Shown: positions 24,930 to 38,069, counted from the stretch's first letter. The stretch is DNA of 64,000 bases from Hemibagrus wyckioides (GCF_019097595.1 NC_080717.1:25387876-25451875), one strand, 5' to 3'. The notes: generated by a model not told the origin, from the letters alone. A program made the numbers and translations.

Positions 24930-26577
24930 TGTAGCACTAGCATTTATGAGATTTGACCTGACAGAACAGCAGTGTTAGTAAGATGATTACACTTTAGCAT
25001 TGTTCCAAGTTTATCTACGTGAACTTTGACCTGTTTGACCTCTAAAAAATAGAAATGTAAAGCAGAAGATCTAAACTGCACGACATTCACATGGCCGCTC
25101 GGATGCTGTGATCCTCTGTCGAACCTCAGTTTCTCAGAGTTCTCAGAGACAGACACCACAACAGAAACTTCACAACAGTACGGCAGCTCACACAGCCAAA
25201 AATAATTTCCATTTGCACTGCTTTCTATTTCGATAAAACTTGATGTTATTTCATATGTTGCTTTTGTGGTATGTAAAGGGAAAAGGTTCAGATTAGTGAT
25301 ATAACTGTTTACATGGCCCTGTCCTATGCGTCATTTCTAATCACTAAGATCTTCTTTATTTACACATATATACTTATCAATTTCAGAGACTAGCTGTACA
25401 ATGAGGCCTTGCTCATGGTGTGATTTCATGTTTTTCTGATCCGGAGAAGTGGAACAGCTTTAGATCAGACCTCAGGAAAGATCTGGAGACAAACTTTATC
25501 AGAACATGTTAAAATTCCTGAACTGGGAGTCTCTCATACACAGTAATGTCCTGGTTAATGTGTAATATATTGCAACAAGAAGGCTTCTGTTTTCTAGTGC
25601 AACAGGAGTAAAATATGCTTAAAAACACACAGCTTTTCTTTCCTGCTACATTTTATACTATGCTGTGATTCAGGGATTAGTAGTTTTTCAATATATTTTC
25701 AGTTGCAGTTATATTTTCAGTCTTTTTGGTTCATGGTGGAACCTTCAGTTTTATGAGTGTATTATAATCATGTTATAGCCATTTTTTTCTTTGTGGAAGT
25801 GACTCTTCTTTTATTTTTGTTATCTGAAGACCAGTCCTACACACTCAGCATGGGCGTGGCATATAATAACCACCTTTTTTTTTTTTCATGGAAAAAATGC
25901 ACCAACTTGCACAGCAGTTTCTCTGCTGCTGGACCTTTCCTAACTTTTTAATGAATTTGACCTGGCCTGAATGTGTGTGTGTGTGATGTGGGTGTTGCCG
26001 ATGATAGCTTAGGTAGGAATGCTCCCTATCTCGACTTCCTTGGTTGATTGGGGACATGATGAAGATGTGAGAATCGATCAGCGCTGCTCCTCATCTCCAC
26101 CTCCATCACAAACAAAATGATCATGGAAAAGGACAAAGCGAGGGGTGTGTCTCACTCAGGAAGCTAACGTTTCCAGTGGTGGCCCTGTAGGAATGTGGCC
26201 TTTGTGAGACACAGGCGTCTTTTGTTTTCCGGAACACCTCAGAGCTTGAAGTGTAATATCTGTGCATAAAGACGCCTCTGTTGTTGATTATTATGGAAGC
26301 GCAGGTTTAAGAGTAATTTATGGTGATTTCCTGAGACCGAAACCGCTCAACGATTCAGGTTGAGGCCTCACAGGGCCGGTATTTGTAAAGCACAAGGATT
26401 TCGCAGTGCTTCTTGATTACACTTTTGTTCTGTGTTTTAAAGGTACAGTCAGTGATTTTGGCAAACGTTTCGGAAAACTTTGAGACACAGCAAGTCGAAT
26501 ACAAGACTCTTAACAAAATAGTGTTAATTTCCCCTAGACTTTAGGGATGTACATTCAGCACAGACAGTCCTGAAAGA
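24930..26577. other. Intergenic; possible regulatory stretch near the right end
   Basis: No exon is recognised. Around 26090-26440 the sequence is GC-richer and unique, including GGAATGTGGCCTTTGTGAGA and TCTTTTGTTTTCCGGAACAC (TEAD-like GGAATG and SOX-like CTTTGTG words). It could be a conserved non-coding element; unproven. Confidence 0.2.
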
Positions 26578-26860
26578 TTGACGGCTAGATGACTGGATCA
26601 GAGCTTCTCATCAGGTTTTGTAGATGTTCCTGGGTTCCAGTGGTTAGCGCCTACCAAAAGACAACCGGTGAACCAGCGACAGGGTCGGGAGCAAAGGGTA
26701 GCCTGTCTGTTCCGATCTCACAGAAGAGCATAGAAGACATACTACATCTCAGATGTATTGTCTCAGAGTCAATGCCTCGACGGGTCAGAGCTGTTTTGGT
26801 GGCACAAGGGGAACCTTCACAATCTTAGCCAGGTGGTTTAAATGTTATGACTAATGTTAT
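26578..26860 (+). mobile_element. Decayed Tc1-like relic of the same family
   Basis: Diverged remains of the HTH segment (ACTGGATCAGAGCTTCTCAT, GGTGAACCAGCGACAGGGTC) followed by GTCAGAGCTGTTTTGGTGGC and AATGTTATGACTAATGTTAT. The order matches copies A and B but identity is much lower, implying an older insertion. Confidence 0.7.
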
Positions 26861-27722
26861 GTTTTTGTAACATCAAGAAAAAAGGACCATGAGGAAAATC
26901 AAAAAGTACCAGGGGCTGAAGATTATGACTGGAACATCTAAAGTAATCCCAGGATTTGGGGTAATGAACCCAAACTTGGAGAGTGGCTCCAGAAGATTCA
27001 AGGTACAACATCTGAGTTTACGTCCAGAAGAGTGCAGCTATGGGGACAGCTAAGAGACTGTGCAGAAACCTGAAACTCCCAGGACCCGAACTTGAGGACT
27101 GGTACATGGTAAAATAAAAACAGACTACAGTAAAACAGTAGGGTAAAACAGCCACATTTGTTACGGGGTAAACTCAGAAAAGGTGCACACACTTAAGGAA
27201 CAAGCCAGTGACAGGACAAGGGGGTGGAGACAGGATTAGTATAGTATAGGACAGGATAGTGCATATGACATTAAGTCACATGACAAAACAAAACCGCATG
27301 CATGACAAAGAACCAGAACAAGCACATATGTGAGAGTTGGTGCACATCTTTCTGACCAGAGAAGCTGCAGCTGCCTCTATATGAGGAGTAATTTCACCAA
27401 ATACTTATTGACGTTCTTCTTACTTGAGCAACATAATGATAGGCAGCTTGCTGTAAACACCTATAGACACCAAAACAACTGAGATGATACACAGCATTTT
27501 AATAAAGCACGTAGCTGAGGAGCTGATGATCTGCTGTAGAAATATGATGGAATAGTCATTGGAAATGCCAGAGGGTGCTACATGATGCAGTGTATCTGTT
27601 GAAGGGTGCAGTACAGGTGAGGCCTGTTCAAACACTTCTGGTGTTTACAAGCATGCGTGGACGACAGGTGTCCTGCAAGTCACAGCTAATCTTTAACTTT
27701 GTCCTGTTTGAATGAGTTTAGA
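26861..27722. other. Intergenic, nothing recognised
   Basis: Unique-looking AT-rich DNA with no supported exon or named repeat. Confidence 0.35.
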
Positions 27723-28054
27723 AGAAGAAGACTTTATTATTATTGCCAGACATTATAGTGGAGTTCTTTACTTCACATTCCCCAGTTTTTTGAGCCTGGG
27801 GTGAGAGCACATGGTCACCCAGTCACCCAGTCTGAGGGTAAAGCCTAGGGTCAGAACACAGGGTCAGCCAGTGAAAGGGTTAAACCTGGGGTCAGAACAC
27901 AGGGTCAGCCAGTGAGAGTGTTAAGCCTAGGGTGAGAGCACAGGGTCAGATAGTGAGAGCTCTGTTCAAGGTGGTAGCTTGGTGGTGCTGGGCCTTGAAC
28001 CCTGGTCTTCAGATCAACAACCCAGAATCGTAACCACTTGAGCTACCACCTTCC
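27723..28054 (-). mobile_element. tRNA-derived SINE with internal ~42 bp tandem amplification
   Basis: On the minus strand: A-box-like AGCTCAAGTGGTTACGATTC, then B-box-like GGGTTCAAGGCCC, as in the copies at 18.1 and 34.9 kb. Between about 27801 and 27950 the body contains three to four tandem copies of a ~42 bp unit starting GGTCAGAACACAGGGTCAGC, which lengthens this copy. Confidence 0.65.
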
Positions 28055-28361
28055 CTGAGACAATAATCTCTCAGAGCAAAACCAATCAATATATTATCCT
28101 GTTATTAAATGGAAAAGAATGCAACAGGATAGAGTGGTAAAGGAGTTATAAGAATAAGAAATGGATGTGTGGAATCATCACAGACTGTTCTAAGTAAATT
28201 ATTTTCTTGTAAATTTCTTGTAAATTATTTTTAACCACAGAGGTGGAAATCACAACACACTCTTATTAAAGTCCTCTTCTTAATTTTAATATCATTATTG
28301 TTATTATTATTAGGCTATTACTATTACTATTACTATTACTATTATTGTTATTCCTTCTCCT

Positions 28362-28440
28362 CCTCCTCCTCATCATCATCATCATCTTCTTCTTCTTCTT
28401 CTTCTTCTTCTTCTTCTTCTTCTTCTTCTTCTTCTTCTTC
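28362..28440. repeat. (CTC)n(ATC)n(TTC)n trinucleotide array
   Basis: Compound triplet repeat, mainly about 18 TTC units. GAA/TTC tracts of this kind can form triplex DNA. Confidence 0.95.
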
Positions 28441-28444
28441 TTGT

Positions 28445-29300
28445 TCTGAAGGATTATGCCCACCCATAGAACTGTTTGGAAAAAAGCTGAGAAATTTGGC
28501 ACATTGTTTGCTGAGTATCTAAGGAACATTCTGACCAAATTTGGGCCAAATGCTACCTAACCTCTAGCGGCACCATTGGTTCAGATTTGGACCTGATCTG
28601 GAAGTACGTTTCTGATCATAATCAACTTTTGAACCCAAGCTTCATCAGATTTGGCTCACATCATCTTGACAACTGTATAAACGTCAAAGTAACAACAGAT
28701 GACACCAGAGGTTACAGCAGTAGCAGAAGCAGAAGCAACAACGATGCCACCCTGCTGTTTGTTCATCTAGAACTTTCCTTGTACAGTCAGATAATTCCAC
28801 CAGTGTCCAAGATCCAAACACACACATCATGAGTCAAACTACAAGACACTCAGTATTATTATTAATGTTATTTTTATTATACAGCATTTGCATTATTATG
28901 CCATGATTCCTGACCTCTGACCAGGAAAGAAAGAACTCGGGATCTCGGAACAGTCCTTTTTGACCAATCAACATACACGAACATTTTTTGTTTGATCTCT
29001 AACACTGATGCTGTAGTTCAGATTTCAGCATGACTTATCATGCTTAGCTGATTAGATTTTTGTTACAAAAGATGGAGGCACCCCACTTGTAAAGGTTTAA
29101 ATGACGTCAATCCGAGTTACGACTTCCCGTTTTCAAGGTAATTCGAATGCAGCCCCATTATAATAATTTGAAAGGATGGTCCAAAAGAACACTTTGTATG
29201 ATTTTAATGAAACTTGGTGCAATGATAGAAGACAGTCTCAGCTACCTAGCCACCAATTTTGGTTTACATCACTCAAGTGCTTTAGCGCCACCAACAGGGC
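28445..29300 (+). repeat. Old dispersed fish repeat (GCGCCACCA type)
   Basis: Phrases such as CTGAGAAATTTGGCACATTG, CTAGCGGCACCATTGG, AATGAAACTTGGTGCAATGA and TTTAGCGCCACCAACAGG are typical of a common fish interspersed repeat of unassigned class. The boundaries are approximate and it may be two adjacent fragments. Confidence 0.4.
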
Positions 29301-29922
29301 AAATTTACTAATGTTAAAGTCAAAGTACTAATGTTAAAGTAATAAACAATAATTAAAATAAAAAAATGATTATTATTTAATTTTCTCCAACTATTTTCTT
29401 TTTTGAATGATCGCTTAATGAGTCAAATAATGTCACTTGGACTTCTCTGAGTGGAAAGTTAGGTTAAAGTTACAAATAACACACTCCATGGTTGTAAATA
29501 TTATTGCACATTTAAATCCACCCCAAGGAGACTGTAGTATTTATTTTACTCTTATGTTTTTGGAACAGCAAGAAAGCACAGAGATATTCACTACTCAGGA
29601 ATTAGCCGATACACGTGCACATGGAAGTAGACAGGCAAGAACACGTTCTTCGTTCCTATTAAAGATAAAATGACACTGAAAACATTTCGGTGAAATGAGA
29701 CAAGCAGAAAAGTACAAAAAGCGGTTTTGTCCTTGACCTCACTGCCAAATCTGAAATGTGTGTCTTATTAATGATTTTATTGGCGTGTTTGCAAAGTGGC
29801 TCATTTCCTCGGTTAAGTGTTTAAATGGGTTTTTCATGGAGCTCTGAATCTGACATCTCACACATGGACTGAAGTGTTTAAGTAGAGGAGGGAAAAAAGC
29901 TGTATTTTTAGCTTTGGCCTAT

Positions 29923-29953
<31 letters not shown>

Positions 29954-31100
29954 TGCCTTTGCTTCTCTTCAGTTAAGCTCTATGTTGGACCCAGGAACAA
30001 GAAGAGAAGCTCCGCAGGGATTTCTCCTTGGAATTATAAACAGCCGGTCCAGTTTTTTTTTTTTTGTTTAACTCGGATTCTCTCCGAGCTGGTTGTGTGT
30101 TTCTCCCAAAACCATGTAAGGAAATTTCAGGATACTGGAGAGCCACAGGAACCTGGCAATGCCTCTGGAAGAACAAGAACAAGAATCCTACTACATTTGC
30201 TTCTGAAACCATGAGTTTAAGGCTTTTATTAGTAAAATAAATCTGATAGAGTTCATGAAAATGATCTGAAACCTGCTCAGTGATATTTTTCTTTTTCAAT
30301 GATATTATCCGAGCCCCAGAACTTTCCATCTCTAACGGGTATCATGTGTAAGCCTTTGATCACATATCCAATCTCTGAGGACCAAGATGCTTTTATTTTT
30401 AACAATAAATTAAATGAAAAAATAAAAATTAAATACAGTATAAAAATATAATAAACAGGGTGAAAAATTATTAAATAAATAAACAAACATACAACATTTA
30501 GTTATTAATATATTTCGTAATACATTAAGATGTCAATATATTTCATAAACTGAAAAGTGTGACATTTGAACTAAACAGGTTTTGGCATTTATTATAAATA
30601 TGTTTTTGCATATTAAATAATAAATTAAATTTTTTTAAAAAATCAAAAAAATTTCAAATAAATGAAATAATATAATATAATATAATATATTATATTAAAA
30701 ATTATGTAATATATATTATATATAATATGTATTAAAATTAAATAAACGCAGTAAAAAAATGAAAAAAAATATTTATTATTATATAAATGAATAAATAGTT
30801 ATAGGTTTATAAATGTTATAAATGTTAATTTTATATATAATTAATATCAGACCAGAAATGATACTCATGGTTAAAAAAAGTTGCAGGTAATGTAATACCA
30901 CCGTCTCCATGACAATAAACATCCCAGTCCTGTGTTGGATAAACCACAAGAGGCGGGGCATCTCCCGGTCTGGTTCATCTGTGCTGTGATTGGCTGATTC
31001 CGGATACGGTTCCAAACCAACCACATAAGCACGGAGAGGGAAAACATGGAGGGTTGCTATGGCAGCAAAGCACATGTTCAAACATGGCAGAGTTTTGTGT
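29301..31100. other. Intergenic; AT-rich block
   Basis: No exon seen. (CA)n lies at 29928-29953. From about 30380 to 30840 the sequence is strongly AT-rich, with ATAATATAATATAATATATT-like runs. Confidence 0.4.
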
Positions 31101-31104
31101 GTTT

Positions 31105-31106
<2 letters not shown>

Positions 31107-31151
<45 letters not shown>

Positions 31152-31265
31152 AAGAGAGAGAGAGAAACAGTAAGAGAGAGAGAGAGAGAAACAATAAGAG
31201 AGAGAGACAGAGAGAGAGAGAGAGGGAGGGAGAGAGAGGGAGAGAGAGACACGGGGGGGGGGGGG
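31107..31265. repeat. (GA)n polypurine tract ending in a G-run
   Basis: About 145 bp of AG repeats with AAA and GGG interruptions, then ACACGGGGGG and a run of about 14 G. Confidence 0.92.
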
Positions 31266-31634
31266 GTCACTTCTAAGACCAAATTAAGAAAAAATACTTT
31301 CTCAGATCTACACTAAAGCATGTTAGTTTTTTTTGTTGTTTGTTTCATTTTGTTTCATCTTGCTTGAAACTGCGAGGCAGAGAAAGGCAGAGTGTGTAAA
31401 CATCCTCGTTCTGTGTATCTGTGTTTCTATCTGCATCTGTTTAACGTCTGTTTCTGTATTCTGATTAAAACTGGAAGTGGGCGTGGTCTATACTGAACAG
31501 CTTGTTTTCTTGTTGTCGTAGTTGTTATTAATCCCACCACTTTGCCTTGGAAACCCTGAAAACACGAATAGAAAAAAAAAGTGAAACAAGTAACAGATCT
31601 TAAAAATATCTCAGAAGGAGATTAGATATATTAT

Positions 31635-31680
31635 CGTTTCTATAGCAACAGTTCCATCACAGGGACTCCAGATAAACAGA
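31635..31680 (+). repeat. Partial ATTGGTC-family repeat
   Basis: TTTCTATAGCAACAGTTCCA followed by TCACAGGGACTCC matches the middle block of that family. Confidence 0.35.
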
Positions 31681-31954
31681 TTGAAATAAATCACCGATAT
31701 GGGGACGTTTTCTGAAGAGAAATGTGTTCTTTACAAAACAAAATAATGCAATGGTTTAAAAAATGGTGCTGAAGGATGAATGAAACACTTTGAAATGTTA
31801 CACGACCTTCTGCTTCATCACAGCGTTCCATCATTGATTATTTTCCTATTACAGCATGACACCAGATGCTTTATCCCTTACTTCCATCCGTGATAGTTTT
31901 ACTTTCCATTTTAGATTTTAAGAATATACATAGACTTGAAGAACAAAGATACAT

Positions 31955-32206
31955 ACATAGAAGTTTCTTAGGGTACTATGTGGAACTCTGGGGTTCTGTC
32001 CTTGGCTAATAGAATGTTTTCCCCAAACAGGGTTCTATGTAGAACCCTCGGAGAGAGGAACAAAGTTTTTATATTAAAACATTTCTATAATTCCGAGAAA
32101 GGTGCCATTACTTTTGGAGTTTTATCTCAGTGTAGACATAAAGCTGTGAGATGTTTTGACATGGGGTGTTTATGAATGACGGATTTTTAAAAAGACCAAA
32201 AAGTTT

Positions 32207-32303
<97 letters not shown>

Positions 32304-32443
32304 AAAATGGAAATGACAATAAGTGGGAGGAGTTTCACTCTGATCCAAACAATAGACAATTTACTCACAACACAATGTTGTATTTTTTGTTAAAATAAAT
32401 TTGTACTGTGTTTGAATTTGCTGTATTGTCTTGTATAGATTTG

Positions 32444-32493
<50 letters not shown>

Positions 32494-32600
32494 GAAACAT
32501 CTAACTTGGTTCAATGTAAAGCATTAAGAACCTTTTGGGGGTGCCATATGTGAAGTGTTAGAACCATTTTAGGAGACTATTGTAGAACTGTTCCTTTTAA
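31955..32600. repeat. GGTTCT/AGAACC repeat with embedded (GATA)n, (AAAT)n and (AAT)n
   Basis: Flanks carry GGGTTCTATGTAGAACCCTC and AGCATTAAGAACCTTTTGGG, palindromic words common in fish MITEs. Inside are (GATA)n at 32207-32262 leading into (AAAT)n to about 32305, and (AAT)n at 32447-32489. Confidence 0.6.
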
Positions 32601-32604
32601 GAGT

Positions 32605-34380
32605 CTTTTTTTTTACCTACTACTTGAGACAATTCGTTCTGCATGCTTTTAATCTGAACAAGACAAAAGCATTCTCTGAGAAACGTCTGGAACATAAAAG
32701 AAACTGCAGAAGTTCTCACTCCTTCAATCTCTTTCTATCCCTCATCACTCTGAGCGTTAGCCATGTTAAGTGCTCACTCAGGAAGTTATGCGTGGTAGAT
32801 AACAGAGTGAAACAGAGGTGGGGTCAGCCTGCCGGGCCAAAACTCCTAAAGCAAGCCAGAGGGAGCTTACTAATTAATAAAAGGCGGGAAATGGCCGGGA
32901 TATCTCATCCGTGCATGAAATTAGGGCTTTATCTGCAGTCTCCAGGCGCTCGGCCTCAGGGGACGGACTCGCCGACGCAAGTACCAGAAAACAAAGAACA
33001 TCCCAAACAGCAGCGCTGCCTAATCACCTTTCCATCCTCTACCCCATTGTACTGATGAACAATACAAGCGTGCCGAGACAACAAGATGCTGATCACGGAG
33101 CGATTGTAAATCCTACACGTTTTAATCCCAGTTCATTTTTCCTTCTCTTCCTTCCCTTCTCTGTAATTCCCATTCTCACCGTAAACTACGCTTCCTGCTC
33201 AGGTGCACACATCCCGGCCTTGAGCATCGTCATTCCCACACAAAAAAAGGTGCCTCAAGGAACCCGTGTAGCCGCTTAAAAAGTCCTGTGCCTAAGAATT
33301 CCCTGGACTCTCTGCCCCTTCGTCTTCCCACAGCCGGGCTGCCAAGCCGACACACATTTTCCTGGCTGCGTTTCAGGAAAGTGCTGCTCCGAGCCGAAAG
33401 ATGGAAACTTCAGGGCCTCGTTTGCCTGGATACAATAAAACACACACAAACAGAGTGGCGAGTGATTCAGAGCGAATCACAGCACAGGGTCTCCTTTATC
33501 GCACAGGGCAAACCCTCTGGCTGATTTCTTCCTTCTATCAAACCTCCAGACTCATAAGTGATTTAAAAACACATCGCCTGTAGCCTTCAAGGCTCCGGCG
33601 TGTCAGAACTTGCACTTAAAAATGCCCTCTAGCACACTTTTTAATCCACAAGGCCACACGTCTACTCTCATTTCTTTTCTATTTTTTTCCTCCTTCACTC
33701 AGTCTAAGTGAGTCATTCCCGCCCTGGAAAACAGAATTCCCTTCTCTAAATGAAACGCTCAGAAGTTTGTGTCCACTGTTTACTGCAGAGGAGAAGAGAA
33801 TGTCAGGAACTCACACAGGCAAAGCAAGCGTAAACAGGCGAACAGGAAGCTGCCTACAGGAGCAGACGGATCCTAGAAGAGCAGGCGGGAAACGTAAACA
33901 CGGACTGACCGTCTTGAAAGGAAGTGCGGGGATCTGACGACTCCAACGTGCCACGGACAGTAGCTCGACTAGAAAGACGCAGGATCCATTAAACACAAAA
34001 CGTTTTTGACCCTGACCTCAGGAAATGTTCGTATTCGCAGTGTTGTGTTGTTTTAAGTGGGACGCTTTGATTGTTACAGGGACTGACCACAGGCAAGGGA
34101 AGTCTGTCTTTTTAAACAAATCCCAGCACAGAAACTCAAACATTTAACCGATGATCTGTTCATTCTTTAATTATGTGGAGCAGCCACTCAATTCAATGTA
34201 ATTCCATTTGTTTTGCGATATTAAATTGTCGGTGCGGTGGTGAGGAACAACTTCATGAGGAAAAAATCTGGAGACTCAAAATGTGGCATCCGAGTGTTTA
34301 ATTCCTCAGAAATTCTTCACTCAATGTCCTGATAAAGTCTGCAGCTAGTTACAAGGATACGCTAATCTCCTTCGTGAACG
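32605..34380. other. Intergenic unique sequence, possible non-coding conserved stretch
   Basis: No coding exon is convincing. About 32800-33560 is GC-richer than its surroundings and free of repeats, which makes it a candidate for conserved non-coding DNA. Short open frames here show no family resemblance. Confidence 0.2.
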
Positions 34381-34390
34381 TTAGAGCAGT

Positions 34391-34540
34391 AGATCGACAT
34401 GATCTCTTTCTCTCTCTCTCTCTCTCTCTCTGTTTAACTTTCTCTTACATCCAGGAATCTGACCTGCGAAGCACGTTTTTTGTGAACACCACAACCGCAG
34501 CTCCAGCTCTCTCCAAACACACACACACACACACACCTGC
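34391..34540. repeat. (CT)n and (CA)n microsatellites
   Basis: CT run at about 34399-34432 and CA run at about 34518-34537, with unique sequence between. Confidence 0.85.
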
Positions 34541-34833
34541 CATTCTGGCTGGACCATGTTGCCATGACAGCACCGGATCCATTACATCATGCTGTGGTGG
34601 CCTGTTCTTTCCTGTTGAGGTTTTTTCTTCAGGACGCTCCAACTGTACTGTACTCTAATGTTTACTGAGACACCACAACATTGTGCACATGCACCAACTC
34701 TGTGAGGTTCTGAGGTTCTAAAAAAACAGAAGAACTAGAACAGGCAGCGTGATGACAGGAACTCTGACTAGCTGTTAATAACACAGTGGTCTGGTTGCAC
34801 CAAATGACAAAATTTGGGCACTAACACTGGGGT

Positions 34834-35030
34834 AGTGATGGCTCATATAGTTAAGGCTCCGTTGATGTTCAGAAGGTCAAGGTTCAAGCCCTAGCACTAC
34901 CAACACTGTTGCACCCTTGAGCAAAGGGGCATTGCATCATGGCTGACCCTGTGCTCTGACCCTAACTTCCAAAGCTGGGATATACAAAGAAAGAATTTCA
35001 TTGTGATGTATTGTGACAAAAATAAAGACA
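34834..35030 (+). mobile_element. tRNA-derived SINE, plus orientation
   Basis: A-box-like GATGGCTCATATAGTTAAGG, B-box GGTTCAAGCCC at about 34881, then CCCTTGAGCAAAGG, CATCATGGCTGACCCTGTGC and tail GAATTTCATTGTGATG with AATAAAG. It is nearly full length and the best example of the family in this window. Confidence 0.75.
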
Positions 35031-35440
35031 TTTCACTAGCATTACAAAGTTAGTATCATCGAGCTGAAAGAATCAAATGTTACGCCTTCAAATGATTCAT
35101 TTCCTGTTGAAACATCTGGCTTGGTCTGATCATCTTTGGCTTATTGGATTCTGAATTTCTGCTAATAATGCTACATTGTAGACAAGTAGGTTTAAGAAAA
35201 TAACACGAGTTAAGCAATGAGTTAATGAGTTAATGAGTTAATCTCAAACCTTTATTTGTTCAAATAACATCAAATAATATGGAAGATAGAGGATATCTTC
35301 TCAGTTGGTTAAGATGTAGGTCTACCAGATGTTCACTTCCATGTTAGCTGAACTTGGTAATGTCTACATGAAAGCCTTGACATTAGAGAAAATTTACATG
35401 AACTTTCAAATTTTCTGGATTTTCTCATTACATGATCAAG

Positions 35441-35647
35441 TAGGTGGCTCACAGGTGCAGCTCCAGGGTTCTAGCTTCAATCCTGAGCTCAGCTTACTCT
35501 CTCTGGAGTTTCTTCCCTTATCCATGTGGGTTTTCTACAGGTTCTCCTTACAGTTCTCCTTTGGGTTCTCCAGTTTCCTTCCACGTCCCTACACTGTGCA
35601 TTAGAATAAATGCAAAAAATTTTCTCTCAGAGTGAATGGGCGTGTTA

Positions 35648-35683
<36 letters not shown>

Positions 35684-35745
35684 TGGACTGGTTTCCCAGG
35701 ATAGACTCCGGATCCACTGCAACCCTGACCAGGAAAAACGCTCAC
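35441..35745 (+). mobile_element. V-SINE-like element with internal (GT)n
   Basis: It starts GGTGGCTCACAGGTGCAGCT, has GTTCTAGCTTCAATCC as the B-box position, CATGTGGGTTTTCTACAGG, GTTCTCCAGTTTCCTTCCAC, a GT run at 35649-35682, and GGATAGACTCCGGATCCACT followed by GCAACCCTGACCAGG. The order matches the DANA/HE1 (V-SINE) type of fish SINE. The element at 62.7-62.95 kb shares the 3' half. Confidence 0.6.
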
Positions 35746-35749
35746 AATT

Positions 35750-37790
35750 TCAAATTCTGACTAAATAAAAAACAGAAAATAAACACAAAAATCAGAATGA
35801 AATTTCCTCTTGGAACTAAGCATGAGCAGCTGGAACTTCTGGAACTGGATTGGTGAATAATAGAAAAAAGCACAACTTTCCGGTGCCAAAACGTTTGTGC
35901 CTTTCTTCTTTAGACACACAGTAAGAATGTTTCTTGGCATGGAATGATTGGAAAGAGTGTCTGTTCTAATAAATCCGGAGGAGCCACGTCCAGTCTGGTC
36001 AGCATGTGTCATGATGAACATTCCTGAGCTGTGATGAACATCTCACCAGTCCAGCTCTCAGAAGAACTGACGAGTGAGGAGCTACGACTCATGGACACGT
36101 TTAAGTAGCATTAGCTTATTAACACTAAGCTGCAGAGCTCCTGCTTAGGAATCCTGGCCCACGTGGAGACCTGCAGCTGTCTCTGTTCCCTCAGCGGAAG
36201 CTCTACGTCTGATCTCGGGGACACACCAAAGTCTCTGCTGTAAACCAAAGCAGAAACAGATGTTATGCTGGAATATAAAGTGATGTCACTGAGCTAAAAT
36301 AAGACGAGGACACCCCTGAGCCTGAGCAGGGAAATTCCTCCTCCGCTACACAACCAAATCCAAGCGGTTTCCCTTTTCTCCAAGGCCCTGTTTGGGACAC
36401 GCCCACTTCTTCTGGCTCTCAAAAATGACGGCTTGAGTTCTTACGGATCAGTGATGTGAAAACTCACATGTCAGCTCCTCACCGCTCAGAAGCTAAGATG
36501 GCACGAAACGGTCGAGAGATGTTTCAACGAGGCCTGACGGAGCTGCTGAGGGAACGTTAATCTTCAGTGCTAATGCAGTAGCTCGAGCTGTAGAAAGATC
36601 TAGAAAGATGGCTCTCATGGTTGGCTCGAAGTTACAACATCACCATAGTGTGCATTAAACACCCACCTATTTGGAAAGTATGCTAATATTAGCCAGCTAA
36701 TTATTTACCTCAGCAAATTTCCAAATCTCCAAATGCAAGCTTATAAAGCTAGTTACCATTAGGCTTGATTCTGTTAAGTTTTATGTAAGAGTGACGTTTT
36801 GTTAACTGTAGACTAACCACTAAAGCAGGAAGTTAGCATGCTAGTTAACATTAAGCAGAAAAATTCCATTTCTGGTGTGATTTTGGATTGAATATGAATA
36901 TATAGTGAGACAAAACGTCGTCTTTGCATGACCATGATAAAATAATTAGCAATTTTTACTGGAATTTTTTTTCTATCAGCTCACATTTCCAAGGATCATG
37001 ACTCTCTGGGGTCAAATTTATCACATAAATTCCTGTCTTCTGCCTGACACTAGAATAACGATGATAGGATTGCGGGATTTCTAAAAGGGAAAATAATTAA
37101 ATAGTGATATGGATCCGAGGCATGATCCTGATCCTGGATTACTATGTGTGTGGAGTTTCTCAGGTTCAGCCTCTGTCTGTTTGGGTTCCTCAGGGTTCTC
37201 CGGGGTTTTCCGTCCCCCCTAAAACACACCAATCTCTAGAGTTTTGTTGTACTTTAGTTTTTTTTCATGTAAATCTACTCAAATCGATGAAATCACAAGC
37301 ACAGGATTCTTCATTTAAACTCCTACCAGTGAAGACACATGTTGTATGTCAACACTGGAATGGAAGAGGATCCAGCTTAAAAACACAAATCTTCAGGAAG
37401 TCTGAAGGAATTTTGTGTTAATTTTTGCGATTATCCTGGAGGAACTGAATAACCACTCAGTGTCTAGTCTCTATATGTGAAGGAGTCCAGAATAAATTGC
37501 CAGTATACTGAATATACTCTGGATCCTCCACCACCACCCTGAGCAGCGTTTACTAAAGATGAGTGAAGGAACACCAGGATGTTGTGGTTGTTGTGTTTGT
37601 GTATTTTGAACGCATGAATAAACTAACGACTGAATAAATAAAGTTAGTGAACAAATAAACTAGAACAACATGTTGCAACATGAAGCAGCAGCGGTGAATC
37701 GGATCAGGCTGGAAGCTCCAGATTCTGGAATCAAACCCAGATCATTTTTAAATGATAGCTGGGGGGGATTATTCCTCATTTCTAATAAAC
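35750..37790. other. Intergenic; V-SINE-like fragment at ~37120-37230
   Basis: No exon seen. At 37120-37230, GTGTGGAGTTTCTCAGGTTC and GTTCCTCAGGGTTCTCCGGG are a fragment of the same SINE type as 35441-35745. Confidence 0.35.
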
Positions 37791-37793
37791 CGT

Positions 37794-37831
37794 GTGTGTG
37801 TGTGTGTGTGTGTGCGTGTGTGTTTGTGTGT
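37794..37831. repeat. (GT)n microsatellite
   Basis: GT run with one GC and one TT interruption. Confidence 0.9.
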
Positions 37832-38069
37832 CACCTTTTATTTTTGTACCTCCTGTGATTTCCACTCCTCAAATACACCCATTTTTTAAATAAAAAGGAA
37901 CCCATCTGCACTGATTCTCTCTAAAACTCTTTTTTTCTTCCTCTTGTGATTGATGCTGTTTATTTCAGAGACGGGTTGGTCTGCAGGAATCCGTGGAATG
38001 TCTGCAGCAAACATTAAAAACAATATGCTGGGCTTCACGGGGGTGGAGTGATATGAATCAAGCCTTGTT

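Noticed and set aside
33811..33996. Short minus-strand frame and other 60-100 codon frames in 32.6-34.0 kb
   Set aside because: No similarity, no splice context, and expected by chance in GC-richer DNA.
34834..35030. A tRNA gene, because of A and B box-like sequences
   Set aside because: It cannot fold into a full cloverleaf with an anticodon stem and is followed by a SINE body and tail repeated elsewhere in the window.
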